Assembly: GCA_025201705.1 (NCBI GenBank)
Contig: MU616579.1
Span: 34,294-98,293, forward strand
Length of the DNA stretch: 64,000 nucleotides
Direction: 5' to 3'
Source: Dissophora ornata
Taxonomy: Eukaryota; Mortierellomycota; Mortierellomycetes; Mortierellales; Mortierellaceae
Positions 1-9,738 of the stretch are shown here, piece by piece. The notes under the pieces are model-generated. The model saw only the letters and a list, made by a program, of their open reading frames with translations, was not told the DNA's origin and ran no database searches. A program made the translations under genes and the position numbers. Within the stretch, counting starts at the first letter, position 1. Every line of letters starts with the position of its first letter.

Positions 1-1643
1 CTTGAGCGGCCATAGTGACAGTGTTACGAGCGTCGTGTATTCGCCAAAAGGAGATCAAATCGCGTCTGGCAGTTACGACAATACAGTACGTTGAAACTGG
101 AGATTGCCGCCATACCTTGAGCGGCCATAGCTGTCAGGTTGAGAGCGTCGTGTATTCACCAAAAGGAGATCAGATTGCGTCTTGCAGTAATGACAAGACA
201 GTGCGACTGTGGGACGTTGAAACCGGAGATTGCCTCCAAATCTTGAGCGGTCATAGTAGCTGGGTCCAAAGCGTCGTGTATTCGCCAAAAGGTAATCAGA
301 TTGTGTCTGGCAGTTTCGACAAGACAGTGCTGCTGTGGGACGTTAAAACCGGAGATTGCCGCCGAATCTTGAGCGGCCACAGTAACTGTGTTTTGAGTGT
401 CGTGTATTCGCCGAAAGGAGATCAGATTGCGTCTAGTAGTGAGGACAAGACAGTACGGCTATGGGATGTTAAATCCGAAGATCACCACAATAGCATAGGC
501 GGCCATAGCGTGGGTGTTAAAAGCGTTGCGTATTCGCCAAAAGGAGATCAGATTGCGTCTGACAGTTGGGATAATACAGTGCGGCTATGGGACGTTGAAA
601 CTGGAGATTGCTGTCGCACCTTGAGCAGCCATAGCGACATGATTGAGAGCGTCGTGTATTCGCCAAAAGGAGATCAGATTGCGTCTGGCGGTTGGGACAA
701 GACATTGCGGCTGTGGGACGTCGAAACTGGATATTGCTGCCACACCTTGCGAGGCCATAGCCACTGGGTCAATAGCGTCGTGTATTCACCAAAAGGAGAT
801 CAAATTGCGTCCGGCAGCAGGGACAATACAGTGCGGCTCTGGGACGTTGAAACTGGAGATTGTTGTCATACCTTGAACGGCCATATCTTGGGTGTTTTGA
901 GCGTCGTGTATTCGCCAAAAGGAGATCAGATTGCGTCTGGCAGCATGGACATGACAGTACGGCTGTGGGACATTGAAACTGGAGATTGCCGCCACACCTT
1001 GAGAGGCCATAGCGGCCAGGTTGAGAGCGTCGTGTATTCGCCAAAAGGTGATCATATTGTGTCTGGCAGTATGGACACGACAGTGCGGCTATGGGATGTT
1101 GAAACCGGAGATTGCCGCCACACCTTTGACGGCCATTGCTCGGGGGCTCGGAGCGTCGTGTATTCACCAAAAGGAGATCAGATTGCGTCTAGCGGTTTGG
1201 ACATGACAGTGCGGCTGTGGGACGTTGAAACCGGAGATTGCCGCCACACCTTGAGAGGCCATAGCCACTATGTTTTGAGCGTCGTGTATTCGCCAAAAGG
1301 AGATCAGATTGCGTCTGGCGGCAGGGACGAGACAGTGCGGCTTTGGGACGTCGCCTCGGGTGACTGTCGTGCGGTGATTCAAAACGACGCTGCGGTATTC
1401 AGCATCTCCTGGAGTACAACTGCTGACAATAATTATGTTGTTGCCGGATGTGATGGTGGTTTAATGCGACTGTGGCAGGTCATAGAAGTCGGGAATGAGT
1501 GTATCGTACGGTTGCACTGGAGATCTCGGCCAGAGATACTTCTTTTGCTGAATGCATCCATTCAAGGCGTGGGAGGGTTAAGCCGACTGAATAAACAGCT
1601 CTTATTGCAACGCGGGGCTGTAGGCGAGCCAGCTCCGCTGTAG
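1..1643 (+). CDS. WD40-repeat protein, C-terminal part, 5' cut by window edge and frameshifted near base 91
   Basis: From about base 88 to the stop at 1641-1643 the frame encodes ten WD40 repeats of about 42 residues, each built on the same core (GHS, SVVYSPKGDQIASGS, TVRLWDVETGDC). They are followed by a degenerate blade (YVVAGCDGG, RLW) and a non-WD40 tail ending RGAVGEPAPL. One more repeat lies at 2-91, but in another frame: relative to its neighbours it lacks 11 bp after CAGTACG, so that frame hits TGA at 92-94. No ATG near the left edge starts the downstream frame. Such beta-propellers are the C-terminal sensor arm of fungal NACHT/NLR-like proteins, but no NACHT is visible here, so that link is inference. 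The same tail recurs in the decayed minus-strand locus at 28.4-29.4 kb. Repeats are nearly identical in DNA, indicating recent amplification. Confidence 0.8.
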
Positions 1644-1658
1644 ATAGAACCTTCCCGA

Positions 1659-1817
1659 AGAGAATATGAAGCAAGCTAGCATTATTTTACGTCTAAACTC
1701 CTGCACCCCTCAAGCTACTGGATACTGAAGTTAGAGAACTTTCCAGCACCCAATTCTACCATTGGGTGCTCAGACAAGCTGTATTAAACTACCGCTGTCT
1801 CTTAGTCTGGTTAGGAG
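1659..1817 (+). repeat. 3' flank shared with the second WD40 locus
   Basis: This non-coding flank matches the reverse complement of about 28240-28372. Shared words include AGAGAATATGAAGC and CCAATTCTACCATTGG, with interruptions. Both copies begin just after the WD40 stop codon, so the duplication unit includes 3' sequence. Confidence 0.65.
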
Positions 1818-1835
1818 GCTGATATGATCCGGACA

Positions 1836-1942
1836 GGAGGTTGTCAAGGAAACATGTAACCCGTGCAATGGCTACTGTACCCAAGGTTCGTGCGAACCAG
1901 CATATCACGTTTTATTTCATCGGGTCGCACTAAATTAATTAC
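1836..1942 (+). repeat. Dispersed element also found next to the second WD40 locus
   Basis: The stretch starting GGAGGTTGTCAAGGAAACAT is nearly identical at its start to the reverse complement of 29362-29484. It stays alignable to a TTTATTT..TCGCACT..AATT block near its end. Here it lies after the WD40 gene; at the other locus it lies before the WD40 repeats in the same relative orientation. Its nature (unit spacer, mobile-element remnant) is unknown. Confidence 0.6.
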
Positions 1943-2978
1943 CCGCAAATGTTTAATCCACACTTGAGTATGATTTGGACTACGAACGTTCGTCCCAGGG
2001 CAATGCACTATGACTTGCCACTACTGCGCTAAACTAATGTGCAGTTGCAGTACTGGAACATTAGCAAATAGGACCCTGGAACAACTGAGGAGCCAGTGCT
2101 ATTCCTCATGGACTTATGTTTTCGAAGCCATGCCCTACTGAACCGCTCAACAACAGTTTCCTTGACATTGTACTCTCACTCTTCCCCTCTTTTATGCTCC
2201 AGGCTTGTTAAACAAGCACTTGAACCATGTCGACATCGATTCCTCTTCCTCCCTTCAAACCCTGGGCTTAATTATGGTTCGTGTCTGAGAGTTAGGCCTC
2301 TACAGATGGACGGACTTTATTCCAGCGCGACCGTGGGGGTAGTACTCCACGAGCCAAATTCGATTTCCAGATCGGCAAACAAACCGAAACACGACTATGA
2401 CGCGTCCAGAACTCATCTTCTGGCAGAGACTTAAACTCCTGATTCAAAAGTCCTTAAGCGCGAACAGGTCCTTGACCGTCAGCGAAAGCTCAGAAAGGAC
2501 GTCACAGATGCCCTGCCCTTGGTGCTCTTGGTTGGATCTCCCTTATTAATTCGAGACTATGACCCAAAACTGGTCTTAGTTTCTCCGGCCCAGTGTTGCT
2601 TGAGCGAGTACATTTTTTTTCGTCCGCACAAGAAGATCTAAGCAAAACAGTCGACATCAATCAGCGCCTAATCTCCCAATCACTTAAAAACTTGTGGTAG
2701 TAACTTGTTTATTTGATTGCTTTGTTCTCATTTTCCATAAAATCTAGAAACATATTGCCACTTCAAGTACGCGCGGTTTTCCTTGTAGTGAAGATGACGA
2801 TAGAAAAGATCCGGTCGACTGCGCTCCTTACAACCCCCCTCCGCAGATGGCGATGCAAAGGGTACTGTTCCGTTATTCACTTTCGTCTCCGTTCCATTAG
2901 GACCGTTACATGTTTTTTGTTTCTCTTTTTGGTGGTTTTTTTTCTTTTTGTCTTTCTCCATTATAAAACGCCTTGGAT
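1943..2978. other. Intergenic, nothing recognised
   Basis: Open frames here are short and lack recognisable motifs. I see no RNA gene or repeat beyond short homopolymers. The right end holds the 3' region of the NEDD8 gene. Confidence 0.5.
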
Positions 2979-3962
2979 TTAGCAGCCTCCACGAAGAGCC
3001 AAGACCAAATGAAGGACGGAGCCTCCCTCGATGTTGTAGTCAGAAGCGAAACGATCGTCAGCCCTGGAAAGTAAAGAAAAAAAAGAAAAAAGGAAACAAG
3101 TCAGAAACAAGTAATCTAAAGATCATCAGGTATTTCAATCCTTCTCATTTCCCTGTAGCTCACGAAAGGTATATGCTGCACAAGTAAAAGACGATGACTT
3201 ACATTTGCTTTCCTCCGAAAATCAAACGCTGCTGTGCTGGGGGAATACCCTCCTTCTCCTCGACACGTTCCTTGATACGGGTGATCTACACAGATTCGTC
3301 AATTGGACAGGAAAGAAACAGAATAAAAAAAAAACATACAGATAAACGCGTTAATGGGATGCTATTTTCCAACTGTTTCGACTGTGCGCATTAGGACCTC
3401 TGAGCGCATGGTTATGTGGCCATACCTTGTCATTTGGCTCGATATCGATCTCGATCTAGATTCGAGCAAATAGATAGGTGGAGGGAGAGGGTTTAGGAAA
3501 TAGCAATGAGATTCACAACTCAGGAGCGGATTTGTCACAGGGCGTTGATGGGCGCTCTGACGGGATGCGATTTGCTAGCATGTCCATGTGAAAACTGCGC
3601 CTTCGGAATGGCTCAGTTAGGTTGTCCACTGCTGTACTATTTCCTGATTGCCACCCAAGCATCGACATCGCAATCCAACGCGCGTCTTATGGTCAACGGG
3701 GAACAACAGCCATAAGGATGGGGGCCGTGTCTTTTACCTCCTTTCCAGTGAGCGTCTATGGTAACAACAAGGGTTCAGAGTAACAAGAGTTAGTATCCCA
3801 GCAAAAGGTTGTCCCACGGTTTTGCTACCATTAGTAATCCTTTGGTCAGGAACAAAGGTCTCCGAGGCACCGCTCAGGGCAACGAGTTGGGGCAGCGATA
3901 ACCAAAGACTAGGCAAGTTCTCAAGGTCTGGACAAGATCCTTACCTTGACTTTGATGAGCAT
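2979..3962 (-). CDS. RUB1: NEDD8/RUB1 ubiquitin-like modifier (5 exons)
   Basis: Joining exons 3962-3945, 3755-3738, 3455-3426, 3285-3203 and 3063-2979 gives a 77-residue protein closing in frame at TAA (2981-2979). It begins MLIKVKTLTGKEIEIDIEP, contains IKERVEEKEGIPP and QQRLIFGGKQM, and ends LALRGGC. This is the NEDD8 signature, including the conserved GG with one extra residue (Cys) that a processing protease must remove. Codon 72 is Ala, the residue that separates NEDD8 from ubiquitin (Arg). NEDD8 is conjugated to cullins to activate SCF-type ligases. All introns have GT and AG borders. The first two coding exons are only 18 nt each, which is why no long open frame marks the gene. ULA1, a subunit of its E1, lies about 6 kb to the right. 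Confidence 0.95.
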
Positions 3963-4185
3963 GATGGGTGTATAATGTCTTTGTCGTGTGAAGGGTCAGT
4001 GGTGTTTGAATGGATGTGGAAAGAAACGAAAGGCGAATGTCTTGTTGAGAAAAATGGTATGTGACGTGTTGCTCTTTGAAGTTGTAGGAGCAGCAAACAC
4101 AAAAGGTTCTTTGCAGTGGAGTGTGAATCAGTTTTCTGCCATCACCATCGCCAAGGTCAAATCGCCACCACTCGAAATCCCAACA
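3963..4185. promoter_or_regulatory. Divergent promoter region between RUB1 and PFD1
   Basis: Only 223 bp separate the two start codons, which point away from each other. No clear TATA box or factor site was identified; a shared promoter is inferred from spacing and orientation. Confidence 0.5.
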
Positions 4186-4953
4186 ATGTCCATCAACGAA
4201 CAGGCCCTCGGAAAGGTAAAAATCTAGTAGGAGGCATCGCCAGCAACAGGCACAACAGAGGGGTTTTTAATCAAGTCCGTTTACATCCGGATCGTCAGCA
4301 CCAACACGCATCATCATCGCACTTTTGTTCCGTCGTGGGATCTTGACGCGTTTGAACCTCAGGAGACGATGCTCCGCTTGGCATCCCACCGCCGCCGCGA
4401 CATCAGGATCAACCAGAAAAACAGTTGTCGCTAACTCTCCTCGGCATCCCACCATCTCTTCAAAACGTCGCGCGCTTTATATAGATCGTCCACGATCTCC
4501 AGACAAAGCTTCAAGAAGCCACCCGTATGGTGGCCTCAGTTCAGGCACAGATCCAGACCCGGGATAGAGAAAAACGCCTCTCTGAGCTCACAAACAAGGA
4601 GCTGTCAGCACTTCAGCCAGACACTATCACCTACAAGTCCGTCGGAAAGATGTAAGATCTTTTTTTTTTTCACCCATGGATAGGATTCTGGCATTTGAAC
4701 GTCAGTGTCCAACAGTCAGCACTTATTGATCCGATCATGGGGGTTTTTTGTTACTTCAACTCGGTTGCTCGATAGGTTTATTCAAGAGCCATTGAAGGAT
4801 TTGACGAGTGAATTGACAGAGCGTGTCTCGGAAATGGACAAGGATATGGCTGCATTGGATAAAAAGCGGATCTATTGGGAGCGCAACAAGGCAGAGGCTC
4901 AGGGCAACCTACAGGAGCTGATCAGGCAGATCCAGCAAGCTCAGGGAGCATAA
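4186..4953 (+). CDS. PFD1: Prefoldin subunit 1 (3 exons)
   Basis: Exons 4186-4215, 4485-4651 and 4776-4953 (375 nt) give 124 residues with continuous frame. The product is two coiled-coil helices around a short hairpin: an N-terminal heptad-rich helix (IVHDLQTKLQEATRMV), the family motif YKSVGKMF, and a C-terminal helix (LDKKRIYWERNKAEAQ) followed by a Gln-rich end. Length and the YxxVGxMF motif match beta-type prefoldin subunit 1. This is one of six subunits of the jellyfish-shaped co-chaperone that hands nascent actin and tubulin to CCT. The second intron splits the Met codon of that motif (AT|G). Introns are 269 and 124 nt. Confidence 0.92.
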
Positions 4954-5199
4954 ACCCCCATGAGTACTTGCCTGGAGCAGGAGCATTTGTGGGCAATGAT
5001 CAAATAAAGAACAACTTTTTATACACAATCGGCGATCTGGACTTTCCTTCAAAAAATGATCACATATTTATTTGATAAACGATTAAAAAAATGCTCGACA
5101 TCCTCTTTCTAGCGTTTTCATTTCTCTCTGTTGCACTAGACAAAAAACAACGTCAGTGGCAAGTAAACTTTCTCCATCAACCGCTAAAAACACACACAC

Positions 5200-7586
5200 T
5201 TAGTAGACACGCTTCTTGGGAGGAACAGCCTTGCACTCTTCCTCATCCAAGGTGTGGCCAGTGACGGCACGGTAGCTCAACTTGACATCACCAGTCTGCT
5301 GGTTCTGCCATGAGAGAGTGTGCTTCATCCAGTTCTTGTCATCACGGTCCTGGAAATCTTCACGGGCGTGAGCACCACGGGACTCCTTGCGGGCGTTGGC
5401 AGAGTGCATGGTCTGAGAAGCGCAAGTCAACAAGTTCTGGAGCTCCAAGGTCTCGATCAGATCAGAGTTCCAGATCATGCTGCGGTCAGTAACACCGACA
5501 TCCTTGAATGACTTGAACACCTGGTCAATCTTCTCAACACCCTCGTCCAAGGAAGACTGGGTACGGAACACAGCAGCATCGTTCTGCATGACCTTCTGCA
5601 TGTTCAAGCGAAGAGCGGCAGTCGAGATGGGGCCGGTGGCGTAACGGAGCTTGTCGAGGTTGGCGATCGACTCGGCACCGGCATCAGCGGCCAAGGGGCG
5701 GTGGGGAGTGTTGGGCTCCAAGGTGTCGCGGATGTGATGAGCGCAAGCACGACCAAAGACAACAATGTCCAAGAGTGAGTTGGCTCCCAAGCGGTTAGCG
5801 CCGTGGACAGAGACACAGGCAGCCTCACCAGCGGCATAAAGACCAGGAACGACCTTGTCGTTTCCGTTCTCGTCGACGGACAAGACCTCACCGGTGTACT
5901 TGGTGGGAATACCACCCATGTTGTAGTGGACAGTGGGCAAGACAGGGATGGGCTCCTTGGTGACATCAACTCCAGAGAAAATAGCAGCAGTCTCAGAGAT
6001 ACCGGGGAGACGCTCGTGGAGGACGGAGGCAGGCAAGTGAGAGAGCTGGAGGTAGATGTGATCCTTGTCGGGACCGACACCGCGACCCTCGCGAATCTCC
6101 ATGGTCATGGAGCGCGAGACGACATCACGCGAGGCCAGATCCTTGGCAGTGGGGGCGTAACGCTCCATGAAACGCTCACCCTCAGAGTTCAGGAGATATC
6201 CACCCTCACCACGCGAACCCTCGGTGATAAGGCATCCAGCACCGTAGATACCGGTAGGATGGAACTGAACGAACTCCAAGTCCTGGAGAGGGAGACCGGC
6301 ACGGGCAACCATGGCGTTACCATCACCAGTGCAGGTGTGGGCGGAGGTGCAGGAGAAGTAGGCACGTCCGTATCCTCCGGTGGCAAGGACAGTCTTGTGG
6401 GAGCGGAAGCGGTGGAGAGTACCATCCTCCATGTTCAGGGCAAGGACACCACGGCACTCGCCGTTCTCCATGATGAGATCAAGGGCGAAGTACTCGATGA
6501 AGAAGTTGGTGTTGTGGCGAAGGGACTGACCGTAGAGGGTGTGGAGAATGGAGTGACCGGTACGGTCAGCGACGGCAGCGCAACGGTAAGCCTGACCACC
6601 TATCGAATACCAAAGTAATTGAGAATTAGTATTGCAAAAAAAAACCAAAAAAAACCGGGCGCAACTGCATTCGAGACTTACCCTCGCCGAAATTCAAACT
6701 CTGGCCACCAAAGGCACGCTGGTAGATCTTGCCCTCCTTGGTTCTGGAGAAGGGGACACCATAGTGCTCCAACTCGATGACACTGTGGGGTGCCTCGCGA
6801 CACATGTAGTGGATAGCGTCCTGATCACCGAGCCAGTCAGAGCCCTTGACGGTGTCGTACATGTGCCATCTCCAGTCGTCCTCGCCCATGTTGCCGAGAG
6901 CAGCGTTGACACCACCCTGGTCATCAAAGAAACAGTATGGCGAACGGCGGTTGTCACGTTAGATTGCTGCTGTAGTCATGCGCATGGGCGCAAAAAGGAA
7001 AATCTACAGCTCCTGGATATCTTACCTGAGCGGCGACAGTGTGGGAACGAGTAGGGAACAGCTTGGAGATACAGGCGGTGTTAAGACCAGCCTCGGCAAG
7101 ACCGAAGGCAGCACGGAGACCGGCACCACCGGCACCGACGACGAGGGCATCGTAGGTGTGGTCGATGATGGGGTACTTGGAGGTGATAGGGCTCTGTTTG
7201 ACGTGGGGCAGGGATCATTTTTTGCGGGGAAGCCCAAACAAGGAAAGACAGGAGCGAGGGGAACAAAGTGGTTCGGAATCGTTAGTCCATCTGCGTGAAC
7301 CCATGCACCCTCGGAGATCTCGCCAGTCTATGATCAGCTTCATACCGAGGTCTCCTTGGCGTTCAAGGGCTTCGAGGCAAAGACCTGCATCGCAGGGCGT
7401 GTGGTGTGCAAGGCACGGCTGGCAACATTCTTCGCAGCTATAAATCAAAACCAGGGATCATTAGAAACCTCGGAAATAAAAACGTGCCTCGGACAAAAAA
7501 TAATCATTCTCTCTCCGGAGCAGGATCCGCTCGGACTCTATGAGATCTATACATACCGGTGCGGCGCTGGAGGATCGTCGCGTCAT
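5200..7586 (-). CDS. SDH1: Succinate dehydrogenase flavoprotein subunit, mitochondrial (5 exons)
   Basis: Exons 7586-7557, 7429-7346, 7193-7026, 6916-6682 and 6599-5200 join to 639 codons (638 aa), the usual family length. A basic, Ser/Ala-rich presequence with HTTRP precedes the FAD dinucleotide fold (GAGGAG, about residues 58-63) and [10 protein letters not shown], whose His (about 89) carries covalent FAD. The last exon holds the substrate and catalytic segments ([38 protein letters not shown]). The enzyme oxidises succinate to fumarate in complex II and the TCA cycle. The 5' end is uncertain: the first AG after exon 1 (exon from 7437) does not fit the [10 protein letters not shown] start phase, while the AG eight bases further does. 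Use of 7437 would need another start. Confidence 0.94.
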
Positions 7587-8411
7587 ATAATGTAGTCGAG
7601 TCGTGTGTGGTGAAAAAAATAATAATAAGGCGGTTGATTAGCGATTGATTACATGGGTGCTTTCTTCAAACGAGAACTATCGGGACATTCCGAGTATTTT
7701 CGTCAGGGACAAACAAGAGCCGAGCACATGAGGGCGATGAACACGCGACAATCGACCACCGGAAACGCGCTGCAGGCGGCAGCGGTGCTTCCGAGGCGCG
7801 ATAAACGTAGACAATGGATCGCCATCAACCCGAAACATAATAGAATCATTGTGTGCTCGGTGGGAAAACACGGAGAAGAGCGTGGTGCAATCGGAGGAGG
7901 GGGGGGGGGAAAGCATGAACGCACCAAGATGTTGGAGCAAGACTGGACGCGGAGCATGGCGTAGAGGAGGATTCAATCACGAAAAAGAAGAGCAAAGAGG
8001 ACCCCCAGACAGGACAATCGGGGCAGAGAGGAGAGAATGGAGGAGAAGGAGTGGAGTGGGAATGAAAGAGGACAATGAGGAGCGGATCGAAATGGGAATC
8101 CGAAGAGAGTGCGTGCGAGTTGCGACGAAGTAAACACGAGCAGAATGTGGTGCGGAACTGCCTCTGCGCTCAATTTCGGGAGCTTATCGCGGGCGATCAA
8201 ACCATCTACCGATCCGTCGACATGTCTGTCACGTGTGGAGCATGGACATACTCTGGACATTCTTCGCTATTCTCCGGAGGGAATCGATATGTTTGTTTTA
8301 TTTTATTACAGGGCGATGTATGGGATAGATGGGATGGGCGGTTGGCACCCGTGTTCTCGGATGCGGCCGGTGCAGTGTAGGTGCGGGTCGCTGTCGGTCA
8401 CAACACGCGGT
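7587..8411. other. Intergenic: SDH1 upstream and MAM33 3' region
   Basis: The stretch contains a G homopolymer near 7899-7909 and purine-rich sequence. A 103-codon plus-strand frame (7653-7964) has no recognisable features and looks fortuitous. Confidence 0.5.
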
Positions 8412-9480
8412 TTACTTGGAGGCGACAAAGCCCTTCAGCTCGCTAAGCCAGTTGGTGTACTCAACCTGGTCCTTGTGGTAGACATAGGTGGGCACAAAGT
8501 TGGCCAGATCACCATCGATCTGACGCTCCTCCAAGTATTTCTCAAAGGCAATCTGAAGATCCTCGTCCAGTTCGGCGAAATGGGGGCCGGTGTACAATCC
8601 GCGCTTCTGCCAGTCAGACTCGGCAGTCGAGGCAGCTGCAAGAGCAGAGTCCTTGAGGTTGGAGATCGACTCGACGAGAATGGCGCCATCCTGAGCGATA
8701 GCATCGATACAAATGCTTCCAGCGTTGGGCTTTGTGATGGTAATCAAGCAGCGGACAGGGAAGATAGAGGCATTCAGGTCTTCCTCCTCCTCCTCGTCCT
8801 CACCTGAGGCAGAGAGGCTCTGGTTGGGCTGCTGCGAACCATCCTCCTCCGAATCGTCCTCCAAGTCGAGCTCCTCCTCGTCGCCGGGAGATTCAATGTC
8901 TGAGACAGAGAACACAATCTTGATACTATTTTTTTTTTTTTTTTTTTTTTTTTCGTACGAAATTGCAGCGTTGGTTAAGAGGCAACCTTTTCAATCTTTT
9001 CAATCTGAACAAAGAACAAGCCGTGTAATCGTTGTACGCCGCTCTTACTCTTCGTTGCCGAACTTGCGGGTCAGAACAACCTCATCCGAGCCTGGCTTAT
9101 CTGTGATCTGGAATGGGCTCGTCTTCAAGTAGCTGGTGATATAGTCGGGGATCTCCTCCTCCTCCTTCTCCTCGTGCGCGATCTCGCCCTCAAGGGCAGT
9201 GATCAGGTCCTTATCAGCTACGGAATGCCAAAAGCAATAATACGCAGTACATTAGTCGGTATGGAGAGTAGAAGAGAGAGAGATAACGGGCACTAGCGGA
9301 AGGGGTCTGCCGATTCTTACCCTTGTTCCAGGCAAAGGGAGTGTTGGAGAATGAGCGCATGGCCGAGACAGATCCGGCGCGGGCCACCATAGCGGGCGCG
9401 AAGACAGCCCTGGGAATGACAGCAGCACGCATGGCCAAGGCAGGCATAGCGCGGGCGACAGCAGTACGAAGAGCGAACAT
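8412..9480 (-). CDS. MAM33: p32/MAM33-family mitochondrial matrix acidic protein (3 exons)
   Basis: Exons 9480-9321, 9217-9049 and 8925-8412 give 280 residues. The N-terminus is an Arg/Ala-rich mitochondrial presequence (MFALRTAVARAMPALAMR). The mature part starts with an acidic helix (ALEGEIAHEEKEEEEEIPDY) and has a strongly acidic loop (DEEELDLEDDSEEDG). It ends with the family C-terminus (YHKDQVEYTNWLSELKGFV). Family members form negatively charged trimeric rings in the matrix and support oxidative phosphorylation or mitoribosome function. The second intron ends in an uninterrupted run of 25 A residues directly before TAG. The gene is divergent from ULA1. Confidence 0.93.
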
Positions 9481-9738
9481 GGTTGGAGAAGCGGTTGTGT
9501 TTGGTGGAGGAGTGAAAGATCCAACTGAACGAAATGAACACGATCGACTTCAAAAAGGAAATAACGAGCAGCGTGTTGACCGCCGTGGCCGAAGAGCGAG
9601 TCACGTCGCAGGGCATCGAGTCTGGCTGTGCATCGCCTCCAACTCGCGTCGCTCCTCTTTCTGCCCTTTCCCGCCTATTCATTCACACATACATTCACAC
9701 ATTGCACCCGCCCGCCATTACCCTCTTGGACTTAAACC
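9481..9738. promoter_or_regulatory. Divergent promoter region between MAM33 and ULA1
   Basis: The start codons are 258 bp apart and point away from each other. The ULA1 side carries repeated CATTCACACAT-like sequence at about 9669-9703. No specific factor site is claimed. Confidence 0.4.

Noticed and set aside
5803..6618. 271-codon plus-strand frame
   Set aside because: Antisense shadow of the SDH1 last exon, whose protein is unmistakable.
8109..8807. 232-codon plus-strand frame
   Set aside because: Antisense to the MAM33 last exon and low in recognisable features.
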